Shown here: positions 25,841-40,800 of the stretch, in pieces
How positions within the stretch are numbered: the first letter of the stretch is position 1
Layout of the letters: every line of letters begins with the position of its first letter
Assembly: GCA_015178975.1 (NCBI GenBank)
Contig: WHVD01000252.1
Location: forward strand, 26,063 to 90,062
Direction: 5' to 3'
DNA from: Hysterangium stoloniferum
Taxonomy: Eukaryota > Basidiomycota > Agaricomycetes > Hysterangiales > Hysterangiaceae
Length of the DNA stretch: 64,000 bases
The notes under the pieces: generated by a model
The model's input: the letters and a program-made list of their open reading frames with translations, nothing else
What the model was told of the DNA's origin: nothing
Database searches by the model: none
Program-made: the position numbers and the translations under genes

Positions 25841-28800
25841 TGATTATTCAAATCGATGTCTTGCGTTGACGCAGACATGCATCTTAGCGATTCATGCGCT
25901 TGGCATACCAAGTACTCGTTCTCTTGCAATGGTATTATATCCTTCCATCCCCGTCCGGCGGGAATCGGCCATTCCTGAAAAGGCCGCGGTGGTGACACGA
26001 GTCGCTCCCTCCTTTATCCGTATAGGAAATTTTGAAGGTCTCAACCCGCCACAAAATGTGTATGCTTTCAGTTTCGTTGGTCAACAGGTTATATTATATG
26101 CCTGTGCGCTGTAAGATATTGCGTTTTAACAAAGACATGTATGACAGAGCGCAAACTGGGAGGGACTCCGGATCCTTGGTGAATGGGTCAGCAAGAGAGT
26201 CCTGCAGCTGAACTTGGGTGCCTCACAGGAGGGACAGACACCTGCGTGGGGCAAGGAACTTGTCCTTGAATGTGCCAGGCGAAATGGGCGGATGGTCGCT
26301 GGTTGGCAGGTGTATGGTTTTATGGTGTGTATGCCGTTGAACATTTTCACCCGGTTCCTCAATATTCCCTTGGTGTGCGTTAGCACGGGGTGATGAATAC
26401 AGATAGTGTGTACTGAGCTTGTTACCGTCTATGTCGTTTGTCTTACTATGCTGCAGATATTTCGATCATCGGCCTAACTATTGACTACGGTACGCCTGCT
26501 TCAGATGTTCCCATATACTAGAGCTCATTAGACCTGTCACAGGACCCTATGCATTCATGGATGTATATGATGAAAACCACGTCTGCAATCATACAGATGA
26601 GCAAGGTCGTTACGCCTACAAGGTATGTTGTAAAGGTCCCCTCTTGGAATCGAATTTACTTGCGCTAACGTTTCCTAACCCAGTTTCAACCTACCATGAT
26701 GTGCGTTGCCTCACTTGAAACAAAATCAGCAACTACTAATAGTTTACAGCATCTACGCTCTGCGCGCCCTCCTCACATCTCTTTCACCTCTGATTGGGGC
26801 TGAAATGACACTCGGGCACGCTGTTCAGGCTGGCTGGGCAGACGGTGTATCCAGAGAGACCCTTGAGAACTGGAGGGAGGATGCTATGGAACTACAACAA
26901 GAAGTTGAAGAAACCGTGATGGAAGCGTTCAATGAGACATACTGGCCGTTAATGCGGAAGGTATGTCTGTCATCCCACTGCACCATTCATCCCACTTATG
27001 TGATTCTGCAGCGTCTGGGACTACGACATAAAGACGCGGATGATCCTAACGACTTAATCCGCCCCCTGCTAAAACTCATGGAGACCCATGATCTCGACTT
27101 CCATTCTACGTTCCGCATGCTTTGTTCCTTCCAGCCGTCGTCGGACAAGTCGTATTTAGAAGGTTTCGCAGCTCAGCTTACGCCAGAATATCTAGTTGCG
27201 TCGGAGCAACGCCGTCAGACTGCACAGAAGGACTGGATTGAGTGGTTGGAGAAGTATGGCAAACGGATAGAATCCGAGCAAGGGGATTGGGGTGATTCAA
27301 GTGATTGGATGAAGCTGAGAGTGGTAGAGGCCCGAAAGGCGAATCCGCGGTTTGTGTTGAGACAGTGGGTTTTGGAAGAAGTTATAAAGAAGGCGGAAGA
27401 AGATCCCACAACGGGAAGACGAATTTTGGCAAAGGTTCTCGAGGTGGATGATCTTCATTTGCTATGTTGTAGCACAACTAAGCATGGTTTCCACAGATGG
27501 CCTCTAATCCTTTCGAGACCTGGGGTGCCGAAGACGAAACTGGACAGGAAGAGGAGCTTGACACCGAAGTCAGGGAGGAACGTAGATACTGCGAGTTGGG
27601 AGCCAAGAAATTCCTTGGATTCCAGTGTAGCTGTTCGAGTTGATTTGCGTGTTTATAGATGCATTGGATGTACATGGAGGAAGTATGTACAGGAAAATAT
27701 GTATAGAACTGATGATATGACTATGACGGTGCCGGCTTAGAGAGCTATCGAGTGAGATTACTTCAGTTGGATATGATGTATACATGGCCGTATGTCAATA
27801 TGCCAATGGATATATTTAGGATAACAAACACTAGTCCAGAGCGTTCAAGTTGCAGAATAATGTGCAATCTGCCGGTTGTGGGCTTCGTGGAAAATCTGAA
27901 GGTGTCGCCCCTCAGCACGAGATATGATAACCTGACCATAGACATGTCCCACCACAAAGTAGCTCTAAGTTAGATCCGTGGCTCTTATTGTTGAATTTTA
28001 GGCTCTTGCACTATCTTGAACAAATGGCTACTCCACACCGTACACGGTTACACCAAGCCGCATTATCCCCTGTCAAATATACCACGCCTTGCTACCATCA
28101 TCTCTACGTAATTTAGACATTTTACTATTTAGTCTCAAATGTTCAAGACCCATACCTCAGTCGAGTCACTATTTGTGTCGACTGCGTATTTCTTACACTT
28201 ATTTTGAATTGTGATTAAACCCAGGTGTTCCGAGCTCGAGGCTTCGGCATAAATCAGGAGGAAGATCCCGGAAATTACTCACATGTCCCAGGGAATAGGT
28301 CTTCAAAATCCTGGATTGTGTCTATGACCGTTCATGCTCTACAGTGTATAGTGAGCGATCTAAACACCAGGCTAGGGGTCCATTTTCACCTTCCAACATA
28401 GACTTTCTGAGAGAGAGAGGTTTTATTAGTGCTAATATTCGCGGTTGAACACTCGTCTGCTTTTGAGAATCATCGTAGCAACTGGTTGGGATCCTTCCCC
28501 TTCCAAGGCACTTCTACGTCAGGTACTCTGGTATTGTGCATTCATGTATCTGAAATTTTTTTGAAATCAGGATGCTATCTCATTGCATGTTCTGACATAG
28601 TGTGTCGGTAAATATTCACGCAGCCTGAGTTGGTTCGATTAAGATTTTCCGGGACAACCGGTGTTGTGAGCATGTAATAATGACTTGGGCAACATCAGGG
28701 ATTTGGGAATGTCTGTAGTTCCCCTGCTAGCACTGCTTATCCACCAACTTAGCTCGCGCTAACTGCACCACGCATCAGTGGAGGACGAGAGGACGGGGTC

Positions 28801-31800
28801 ATGCTTTGGTGAGAGGTGGATGGGGTGATTTGACGCGCGATTGAAAGTTTGACCTTTATAACACATAAGGACAGCACTGAAATCCAGATGTAAAGACGGA
28901 ATGAATGGTCGAGGTAAGTGAGATAATTAATTCATTCATGATGCCATAGTGGATAGTTATTGATAGTTTTATTGAATTGTTGTGTGATTGGGCTGGTACA
29001 GCAAATGTTAGAATGTCATGTAAAAATTCAAAGGGTGAGTAGATGAAGCAACACATAAGAAATTTTTAATGCATGAACAACTGATACGTTAACCAAAATC
29101 TCGGGAATGGGGAAAATCCAAATCGCCGGATTGGGTTAAGACTCATATGTAAACATTTGGTCAAAGGCAAATCAGCCTCGGCGGTTTGAAGTGCTGGGGT
29201 AACGTCATCCCTCGACAGGAAGAATACTTTGACGAGGGTAGGTATATCCTGACTGGTTCTGCCGATAGGCATGTATTTACAGAAAACAAATCTAGACCGG
29301 AAAAGACTTGGAGGAGCTTGACGTTGACACCAGGAAGGAGCGTAGAGACTGAAGTTCTAAGCGGTCTGTGAATTTCAGTGCAATTGTTCATTTAACTTGC
29401 ATTTTTACAGGTAAGTTGCCTACGAAGTACAGAAGATGTAATATCGGTAGAGACAATTTGCATGTACGACGGCATAGCGATATATCACAGGGCCGCTTTA
29501 GAGATGGTACTTTGTGAAATAACACCCTGCTTTACAAGAACCAGCTTCTCCCTCATTGACAGCCCGAGTTCGGTCAAAATCTCCTCATTGTGGGTGCCAG
29601 GTTGTATTTTTAGCCATGTGTTCAATGATCGCGCATCTCCATTTGGAACTGGATCTCGCGCAGGTGTACGTGACAAATGTGGGTGGGGCTGTGGGATGGG
29701 TGAACATGTGACGGTATGCACTGCGGCTTCGGAAGGTGTGAGCACCGGTACCGCACAAGCATCCCGACCTACATAGCAATGGTGTCAAAATACCGCAGTA
29801 GGTCTACGGATAAAAGTTCACCATCAAAAACAGCAGTCCATTCATCACGGGTCTTTGTCAAGAATCCAGCTTCAAGAAAAGTTCGAAGATCAGACCATTC
29901 TTTACGGTCAGACTGCTTCTCGGGACGAGGGACCCAAGTCGATCCGCGCTTTAAGCCTGGTACGTCATGCGTATAGGGCAGACAGGCCAAAAATGTTGTT
30001 AAAAATAACTTGTAATACTGGGGTTCTGCTGCTGCCACAGTGAACCATTTGCCATCTCGACAGCGATAAACACCGTAGTATGGCGCGCCCCCATCTGCAA
30101 CATTGGAGCCAGTGTCTTTTGAAAACAGCGGAGAGTGCACGGTTTTATGTATTAGAGCGAATGATGATACGTATCGTGTTCCTGAGACCTAGGATATGCG
30201 AGTAAGCCAACGGCTGCGCAAAGGTTGCGATATATATGATTATTCACCATGTCACTTTCGACAATCTGGCCCAGCCCGCTGTGGGACCTTTCTAACATGG
30301 CGAGCAAAACACCGTTAGCTGCCACCAGTCCACCGCCTGCCATACCCCCTAGTAAAGTTAATGGGAATGACGGACGTCCTGTTTCATCAGAAGGTGGCAT
30401 CATCTAAACGAACATTACTATTGTCCTACTTCTCGAATGTTTTATGCGACGCACGGAAAGTATACCACTGATGGCTAGATAGTTCAAGTCATGCCCTATA
30501 TCCTAATGGTGTTAAATCTGTGTTCTTATCGTGAACCTTTGTCATTCGCTTTCAACGCACCGGCCATATCTTTATGGTGTCCACTTCGTGAGAAACTGAT
30601 ACCCAACCACATTAGCAGAAATTTGCAACCACAGTTACATAGAGAAATCACCCAACAATACGGGTATAGATTAACTTCTTATTGAGCCCATCCCTTCCAA
30701 GAAATACCTCAGGACCCAACCCCAGCTTTTCGAGTACACCAGGACGAAACGGGTCGATGAGAACGTCGGCTTCAGCTAGAAGTTTCTTCACTACTTCCAG
30801 TCCATCCTTGTGCTTGAAATTGATAGCCAAAGACCGTTTGCCGCGAGCTAGAACGTCGCAGTAAGCTGCTTGGTCTGACCTATCAATGCGAATGACAGAG
30901 GCTCCCCAATCAGCCAATATGAGACCTATATTTTTTGTGAATCGACTAATAAGTCGAGAGAAATGGATTTAGAGAAATACCACAAAATGGTCCTGGAGCG
31001 ACACCAGCAAACTAGACGAATTTCCATGAGCTTTTAAGTAGATCAAAGATAGAACTGCGTTTACCTCGACTACTTTAACGCCAGAAAGTGGAAACTCTAG
31101 TGAGGGGGGCATCTTACAGCTCCAAGTACAAGTTGCTTGAAAACGGGACTACACCCTATGTATACTGTGCCAGCACAGTGTCAACGTTTGACGTGCCTGG
31201 AACGACTATCTGTCAGTGTCAAGTGCTATTCAATCAATTACGGCTGATGCGTCTATACATTGTATCCCAGATAATCCAATTCATGTTGCCGATTTACATA
31301 GACATAATAGCGTGGCCGTTTCATCCAATCCTCGTTTCCTCACGGCCAGACATACGGTTTGACAGAGTGTCCCTTGCGCCTAAATACTCTAAGGCAAACG
31401 TATCAAGTTGGAGAGTCTCGGGTCATGAGCCCCTCGTGCGGTGATGTGTCGTCGTGTCCCCACTTTTTTTGTTGTCGTGCCTCGTGCCACCTCGTGGTAC
31501 GAGCACAGCTTCCACCCATTATTTAAAGAGGAAACCATCCTTTTAGCTCCTCAGTCGGTGTTCTTGCCCTTCCGAGCGACGACAGTTCGGGGATTAATTA
31601 CTCCGCGTCAATATAGTAATCTGCCGTGAAACCATTCCAGCCTTTTGCCAGTGGCAAATTCTTCTCCTCAATTCATTAGAACTAAAAATGCCTGGCAATA
31701 CTTTAAGCACTTGAGTTCGATGTCCGGTTTCTGCAATGGAAGGTTCCTGCACCTGCTTGGCATCTACAGAAGCTTACCATCGTATTTTAAGTTTATCAGC

Positions 31801-34800
31801 TATAATAATTCAAGAGAAATAAAACAGTTGATCTGGTCGGATTCCGGTGTTTTTAAATGTAGCAATCTTTTTTTTTGTGGAGAAAAAAATAGCTTATTGT
31901 CCGCTAGGGCTGCGCCCTATGGTCGACTTTACATATACAGTGTTTCACTACGTAAGTTACTGTAAATATGTTCTTTCTTCGCACCGGCCAGAAGGCGTAC
32001 GAGTGTCGGGGAGTGATATCTAATTGACGCAACGTGCACGCCATTCCGAACTTTCTTTCTTTTCTTTTCTTATCTTCTGATGGAGCATGTGTAATACTGA
32101 ACTGCTGACAACGCTAGCTCCCGCTATTTGCTATAGAATATTCGGACAGAAGCATATTACCTGCCTAGATACGGTAGTTGGCGAGACGCCTTTCAAAATT
32201 GACTATCATGATTGTATTCACCTGGATGTAAAAATAATACAGTGTCGGGTGTGATCAGTTAGAGGAACCGGATGTGCCGATGCATGCAGTAGACAATCCT
32301 GGTCGAAGTGTTTGGTGTTTAGCTCGGTTGTTTGATGTACTGTTACTTAACAATCTTTGCCAACCTGCCGGGGTGGGGGATGGTGCATCGAAGTCCCTGG
32401 ATTTGTCTTTCTTAGAGACAGTCAATTTCCAAGAGCATTTCAATCACCATGGGGGGACTCTAGATAATGGAAGTCGCGTGGTGTACAGTGAGGCGGTACG
32501 GCGAGCAGTGTCCAAATATAGTTCAAACCCGACCTGTTGTACACTGTGTATTCGTGCCATCAAACAGCGAAGTGGCGTTGGCACGCAAGTCTTACTATTG
32601 GCATAACCGTATACATTCCAGCTTTGACCACGAGTTCAAGTACTAAACAGCCCCGATATACGACTTGGTGAAATGATAAAATAAGATATAAGTCATACCT
32701 ATCATCTGCATAACCTTGGCCCATTCTACGTCGAATAACTCTGCTTGTCGTTGAGTTATGTTCGAAGCTAGAGCCTGAATGCGTTGTCGATTTGTCTAGT
32801 TTCTCCAACAACAAGGAACGTGTATACCATCTGAACGAAAGTGATGAGCGATGGTGGTATCTGCATGCTAGACAGCAATCTCTCGAAGCGTTTTGTTCCC
32901 ATTAATGTCTACAGCAGCAAAGAGAAGCTAGATTAGATTGAATGCACTAAAATCACATAGACATATCATTACTTGTGCGCGAGTTCGAACACCTAAATTA
33001 AATAAAAAGAGCCTGCCAGCGGATCACGCGCTGGTTAAATTTCATGTTATTTATTCATGGCCGGACATTAAAGTGAAGCTACATTAAGGATCGTGTGTCT
33101 GGTAACATTCACCTGGTAGATGTATCTGCAGCTGTAATTGGTTCACTTGATAGGAACGACTGTTACATAAACGTGACACCGTTGCTAAATTAGCAGCGTT
33201 GTCATTCAACTGTAAGATGCCACCAGATTTTCCCCTGTATGGTGTGAAAGTAGTCGAGGTAAAGCACGTCATCACTGCTTTACATAGAGCTCAGATATAA
33301 TTCGTTTAGTTTGCTGGTCTCGCTCCAGGACCATTTTGTGGTATTTCTTTAACTCCACTTCTCTTGACCTAAGTCGATTCACAAGAAAAATAGGTCTCAT
33401 ATTGGCTGATTGGGGAGCCTCTGTTATTCGCATTGATAGGTCAGACCAAGCAGTTTCTTCCGACTTCTTAGCTCGCGGCAAACGGTCTTTGGCTATTAAT
33501 CTCAAGCTCAAGGATGGACTGGAAATAGTAAAGAAACTTTTAGCTGAAGCCGACGTTCTTATCGACCCGTTTCGTCCTGGTGTACTTGAGAAGCTGGGGT
33601 TGGGTCCCAAGGTATTCCTTGGAAGGGACGGACTCAATAAGAAATTAATATATACCCGTATTGTCGGGTAACTTGTCTATGCACTGACGTGGTGAACTTT
33701 GCTAACGTGGTTCATCATCAGTTTCGCGCCAGGTGGACACCATAAAGATATGGCCGGTGCGTTGAAAACGAATGATATAGGTTCACATGCATATGAATTT
33801 GACACCATTAATACAGGGCATGACTTGAACTATCTAGCCATTAGTGGTCTACTTTCCGTATGTCGCATAAAATATTTTGAGAAGACAATAGTGAGACTCG
33901 CTTAGATGATGCCACCTTCGAATGAAGAAGGATGTCCATCGTTCCCATTAAATATACTCGCGGATTTCGCAGGCGGCGGACTAGTGGCAGCTAACGGTGT
34001 TCTGCTCGCCATGTTAGAAAGGTGTCGCAGCGGACTTGGTCAGGTCGTCGAAAGTGACATGGTTAGTAATCACATCATAATCTTTGCCCATCCTTTCACT
34101 CACCCGCATAACCTAGGTCGCAGGAGCAAGATACGTGTCGTCGTTTCCTCTAATACACAAATTTGTCCACTCCCCCTTGTTTGCGCAAGACACTGGCTCT
34201 AATCCTTTAGACGGTGGCGCGCCATACTACGGTGTTTATCGATGTCGAGATGGCAAATGGTTCACTGTGGCAGCACTCGAACCCCAGTTCTACAAGATAT
34301 TTTTGACAAAATTCTTGGCCTGTCTGCCGTATACACATGATGTGCCAGGCTTAAAGTCTGGCTCGACCTGGGTTCCTCGTCCCGATAACCAGTTTGACCA
34401 GGAGGAATGGCCTGATCTTCGAACTTTTCTTAAAGCTGGATTCTTGACAAAGACTCGCGATGAATGGACTGCTGTTTTTGACGGTAAGCTTTTATTCGTG
34501 ATCCTACTAGGGGATCTTGACACTATTGTTGCGCAGGTCGGGACGCATGTGCTGTACCCGTGCTCACACCTTTTGAAGCTGTAGCGCATACCGTCGCATC
34601 TTCACCGATACCGCAACCTCACCCACATTTGTCACGTACACCAGCGCGAAATTCAGCTCCAAATGGCGAAAATGCGCGATCATCGGCTATGTCGCTAAAT
34701 ATACAGCCTGGCACCCATAATGAGGAGATTCTGACCGAACTTGGGCTCTCGATGAAAGAGAAGCTGGTTCTTGTTCAGCATGGCGTTATTCCGAGGAATA

Positions 34801-37800
34801 CCATCGTTAAAGCGGCACTATGATATATCGCTACGTACATGTAGATCGTCCCTATCGATAATGACATCCCCTGTACTAACAGGCCACTTAGTTGTAAACA
34901 TGCAAGTTGAATTAAACAGCCCCGTAATTACTCTCACTCCATGACTCCTGTCCAGCCGCCAGGCCAGTGCGATACAACTCCTCGTCCATACATATCAACA
35001 GCTTACAGAACGTTGCAATATCTTACACAGCGCTCGTCCTAGTAGATGAAAGTGGAAAGAGAAGTTGAATAGCTGGATTTTTTTCCTCTCTCCATTTATA
35101 TCTATTAAGACTGACCCCGATAATACATTCTGTCTAATTTATTCATTTATTTGTTATCAATTCTTTGCATTGGCCTTAAGGCATGCGCATCTCCTAGAGA
35201 ACTGTTGCGACTATTTGTGAAGTTGTGCACAAGGCACTGGAAATAACCAGCTAGCAATTGCTGAAGCTGTCCCCCAGGCTAGCAGATTTTAACATTTCCC
35301 ACATCATCTTCCTCTTCACCCCCAAACCTGAGGCTTCTCTGAAAAATACATTCATTTCCCTCACCCTGCCTCAGAACCTGCCCTCTCTGTTTTAAGACAA
35401 TCCTTGTCTCACAAATAAGACTTTCATCTGACAATCCTTTGTCTCTAGTTTAGGACTACCTCTGACTACCTGATTACACTGTACCTCATTGTAAGAGGAC
35501 ATTCAATTTCTTGCCTACTTTGATTCTGTATCATTTCTATATTTTAACCAATTTCCCAATTATTTCCAGCTTCAAATCCCCTCCTAGGGTCAGTTACCAG
35601 CTCTCTCATAAATCCCTGACTGCTTTAACCCTTAGAGGCTCTTAGTATTGTTCCATGTAATTTTCTCATGTTTTCCCAATAGTTAATACATTCTCTAGGA
35701 ATATTTCTAAGGTAGAGTACATAGTTAGTGCCCCTTAGGGGTGAGCTGCCATTCTATTTTAGACACCATATTTTGAAACAACTAGCAGAGGCCCCCCTTA
35801 TTCTTTTCTCTTTGGATATACCTCTGCTAGGTGAGTAGTTTTTCATCCTGTGTATATTTGCTACTTACTATACTTTTGATATCCATCTGCCAGCCTTGTG
35901 TGAGGTCCATCCTTCAGCTGCTTCATAGTCCAAATTATCTAAATTGGAAATCTTAATATTTCACCATCTTTGGCTTATGTGGTCATCCATGATGCCACAG
36001 TGTATGAATACTGCCAGTGAGGCTCTACTCTTCCCCCAACTCCATGGACCCAAATAGAAATGGCAAGTATCAGTTACCTGTCACAAACATACAAACTCAA
36101 ATTTCAATAATATTCAATTTAATATTTCTTTGACATTTCTTCGACATTTCTTCAACTTTCTGACTCAATTTCCAACTCAACTTCTGACTCAACTTCCAAC
36201 TCAACTATTCTTCAACAATCTCAAATATCTTCAACTTGTCTCAGTTTGATGTCATTGATAATTTCACTTTGATATCATATTAGCATCATAGGTAAATGAT
36301 ATATAGTGTTAAGAACTGAAAACTGACTAATGTCGGTGGCCGACAGGGACCGATCAGAAGGACTTGGCTTCAGCTTATGTGCTGCACCCTCGCAAATATC
36401 CGTAGGGTGTCCTTAGATTTCGGACGAGTGAAGACTAATCCTAAAGAGTTCCTTTCGGTGAGATACCGATCGGGACTGAAGGACAAGTCGAGTGTTGGGC
36501 CAAGGGGTCGGGGCTGGGAGTGGGCGAACGCACGCGAAGGCGGATGGGGGGATTCTTAGTATGAGACTGTTACAGACGTATGAGGGTATTCTGAGTCAAT
36601 ATTCTGATTGCCTAGTAACTACAACTACAGCGGATTCATATACAAGTAACAGGTGTCTAGAAAATACTAATGGGGAGAAGGGCGGAAAACAGTATTAACA
36701 ATAAGCTTGACTAGGAACGGGAAGTTTATGATTAGTTCGGAGGCCAATGATAACTGAGAGCGGAATTACAATAAAAGGAAATAGTTCAAGGACTACAAAT
36801 ATAGATAGACATATGTGAAACATAGGATAGAACGGATCAACATAATGAAAGGGACGTATCAAAAGTTTAACCAGACAATACAAGTATTTTGACGTGGGTG
36901 TAAACGGAGTTTGATCATCGTGAAAGCATATGTCAGCTTCGGGGGCCGATGGTTTCTGAAGTGGTGACTTGAAAACATTGATAAGTGGCGATAACCTCGG
37001 GACTGATAGGGTTGTGACACGGTCGTAATATATAGTATATAAGGGTGTTAAGTTCTGGATCTTGGGCAGATTTTCCAGGGATATTCTGGATACTTCCTGG
37101 AAATATGTCCTCGGAGTTTGTTACGACCGTGTCGTAACCCATGTCGCAACCCGATGGTCTCCGAGAATACTACCATCTATCAATGTTCCAAGTTATTGAT
37201 CAAGTTATCATTTCAGCAACCTTCGGAACACCGACACTGACGTATACCTTCACGGCGATCAAACCTCGTTTACGCCCCTGTCAAAATATACTCTACCATC
37301 TGGTTATGCTTTGATACGTCCCCTTTCATTATGATGATCCGTTTTACTCTATGTTTCACATATGCCCATATATACCTGTAGCCCGTGGACTATTCCCTTT
37401 TCTCGTAATTCCGCTCTTGGCTAAATCTCGGCTTCCGATCTTATCATAACTTTCCGGTTCCTAGTCAAGCTTATTTGTCAATGCCGTTTTCCGCTCTTCC
37501 CTTAGTTAGTAGTTTCTAGATGCCGATAACCCATATATAAACCCGCTGTAATGTAACTACTAGACAATCAGAATATCAACTTAGAATATCAACTTAGATC
37601 AACTTAGATACCCTCTAATTTCCGACTCCATTATCTATTCACGACCACCACATTCCGACTCCATCCGATTTACGATTCAACCTACATTTACAACTTCAAC
37701 CTCTAATCTCCGACTCTCAGTCTCCGACTCTCAGTCTCCGACTCTCAGTCTCCGACTCTCAGTCTCCGACTCTCAGTCTCCGACTCTCAGTCTCCGACTC

Positions 37801-40800
37801 TCAGTCTCCGACTCTCAGTCTCCGACTCTCAGTCTCCGACTCTCAGTCTCCGACTCTCAGTCTCCGACTCTCAGTCTCCGACTCTCAGTCTCCGACTCTC
37901 AGTCTCCGACTCTCAGTCTCCGACTCTCAGTCTCCGACTCTCAGTCTCCGACTCTCAGTCTCCGACTCTCAGTCTCCGACTCTCAGTCTCCGACTCTCAG
38001 TCTCCGACTCTCAGTCTCCGACTCTCAGTCTCCGACTCTCAGTCTCCGACTCTCAGTCTCCGACTCTCAGTCTCCGACTCTCAGTCTCCGACTCTCAGTC
38101 TCCGACTCTCAGTCTCCGACTCTCAGTCTCCGACTCTCAGTCCCCGACACTCTCAGTCTCCGACAGTCTCAGTCTCCGACTCTCAGTCTCCGACAGTCTC
38201 AGTCTCCGACTCTCAGTCTCCGACTCTCAGTCTCCGACTCTCAGTCTCCGACTCTCAGTCTCCGACTCTCAGTCTCCGACTCTCAGTCTCCGACTCTCAG
38301 TCTCCGACTCTCAGTCTCCGACTCTCAGTCTCCGACTCTCTCAGTCTCTGACTCTCTCGGTCTCCGACTCTCTCAGTCTCTGACTCTCTCAGCCTCCGAC
38401 TCTTGGTCTCCGACCCCTCAACCCAACCCTCAACTTATCCTTCAGTTTCCGATCGGTAGTTTACCGAGAGGTTTACTTGACAGGACTAGTTTTCGCCCGC
38501 CCGAAATTTAAGGACACCTGACGGTAACTTGCGAGGGCGCAGCACATAAGCTGAAGCCAAGTCCTTCCGTTCGGTCCCCGTCGGTCTGCCGACATCCATC
38601 AGTTTCTGCTCTTAACAGTATATTCTGATTTCTACTCGCAAACCCGTCCTTATATCTATTCATTTGTTCATCACTCCACATCGGCATCGCATTACTTATC
38701 TTTTACAGAACCCTTTTGTGTTTTCAGACTTCACTCTGATTTCCAGATGCAAAGATAAGTTAATGGCCAAAGCTGATCCTGTTTTACTCAGATTCCACTC
38801 ATTTTGCCCTGCTTCGATCCTTGTTTCGTCCTGCCCCTGGTTTGCTTGGCTCCCGATTATCTCCGGATATTCCGAAAGGACTAATTTACCACTAGTCACC
38901 ATACTATCGGAATCCGTCAGCCTCCGGAAATATGCTTTGCCTGTCATTTACCTTGATGGTATATTATGGATTCAAGTTCGCAATGTGTTGACCACCTAGT
39001 GCTTGGTTTTCTTTACAGATATACCTTCCTAAACCATTGCTCATAACTCCAAATCGACATCGCCTTGCTTACCCTTGTTCTTTGCCTCGCCTTCGGACCT
39101 TTTTCGGGTCCCGACCCCTTTTCCAAACTTTTGTTTGGACCCTTTTCCGACCTACCCTTTGGTCCATGCTGTCCCATGCATGTTCCTTGCTTTGTCACTA
39201 CCTTCCGACCCATTCTCCGACTATTCTCCGACTATTCGGATTCCTCTCAACCTCTGCATTGATTCCTACAATGACTCTCCAGACTTTCCGGTTTTTTCGG
39301 CAGGTCGGACTCCGAGTCAGGAAGATTTTATGCAGTATGCATCTCTCATTGGCTTTTGCAACCTGGATACATTCCAAACTGCAATAGGCTTTCCGGTTCC
39401 CTTCTGGGACATTTTCTGGCTCTTTTCAGTTTCTCTGAGGAGCATTTATTTGTTTCCCTTGTGGAACAAATCTGGACGTCACCCCTTTGACTAGCAGTAT
39501 GAGTTGCTTGATTATTTCTAGGATACCACTGTCTCACCCACTATAATCCGTTGATTTCCGGGTATTGAGCAGTAAATTTTCCGAAACTTCCGATGCCTCT
39601 CATTTGACTGTATTGGTCTGCTCTGAATATTTTCAGACATCTCTGGCCTTCGGGCAACCTTTTGCCTTTCTGGGCATTTTCTGGCCTTTTGGTACCTCTG
39701 GTCCCTTTTGGCGTGTTCTACTCTTTCAGTCAACTTTGGATTCTTCGGATTCCTTGGATTTCCGGATTTTCTGGAATCTTCGGACCCTTTGGATTTCAAT
39801 TACCTGTTGAGTATATGCTCGTGAAGATCAGTTTAATCTGGCTTTTCAGGCATCTCTGGCCTTCGGGCACCCATGGCCCTTCTGGGCCTAGCCTTTTCGG
39901 CATCTCTGGTCTTTTGGCTTACCACTCTCTCACTTAAACTCGGATTCCATGGTTTCTTCCAAACTTTCCAGAACCCTCGGAACCTTTGGAACTTTTGGAT
40001 TCTTCGGACTTCTGGACTTTCCCGAATTTCCAGATCCTTTGGATCCTACTTATTTGTTGAGTGATTGTTTGCTGAGATCAGTTAATCCAGCCTTTCAGGC
40101 ACTTTTGGCCTTCGGGCAACCCTCAGCCCTTTTCTCGGGCACCCCTGGCCTCTTTTGGCACTCTTGGCCTTTGGGCAACCCTCGGCCCTTTTGGGCACCT
40201 CAAGCCTTTTGGCATATTCGGCCCTTTAGGCATTTATGGCTGTTTTCGGCATGTTCAACACTTTCACTTAACTTCGGATTCCTCAGATTTCCGGACTTTC
40301 CGGAATCCTTGGACCTTTCCGTTCCCAATTATCTGTTGAGTGTTTGCTTGCCAAAAATCAGTTTAATCCAGCCTTTTCAGGCAAACTTTGGCCCTCGGCA
40401 AATCCTAGCCTTTTGGATCCCTGGCCTCTCTCCCGGCCTTTTCAGCCCTTTTGTCTGACTTCAAATTCTGTGAATTCTCAGACCTTTCCGGAATCCTCGG
40501 ACTTTCCAAAACCTTTGGATTTTCCGAATTTCTTGAACTTTCCGAAATCCTCAAAATTTCGGGAACCCTCGGACTTTCCAGAAACCTTGGACTCTCCGAA
40601 TTTTAACTCTTTGTTGAGTTTTCCTTCTTGCCATGATTGTTTTTATCTCGGCTTTTTAGCATATATGGCCTTTTGCGCCATTCCAACCCTTTTAGCATAC
40701 TTGGTCTTTTGGCACCAATGTTTCAGCTCAATTTCAGATTTCCGGATTTTCCAATCTCTCCGAACTTTTGGAAACTTCGGATTCCGAAAATGCTGTCACC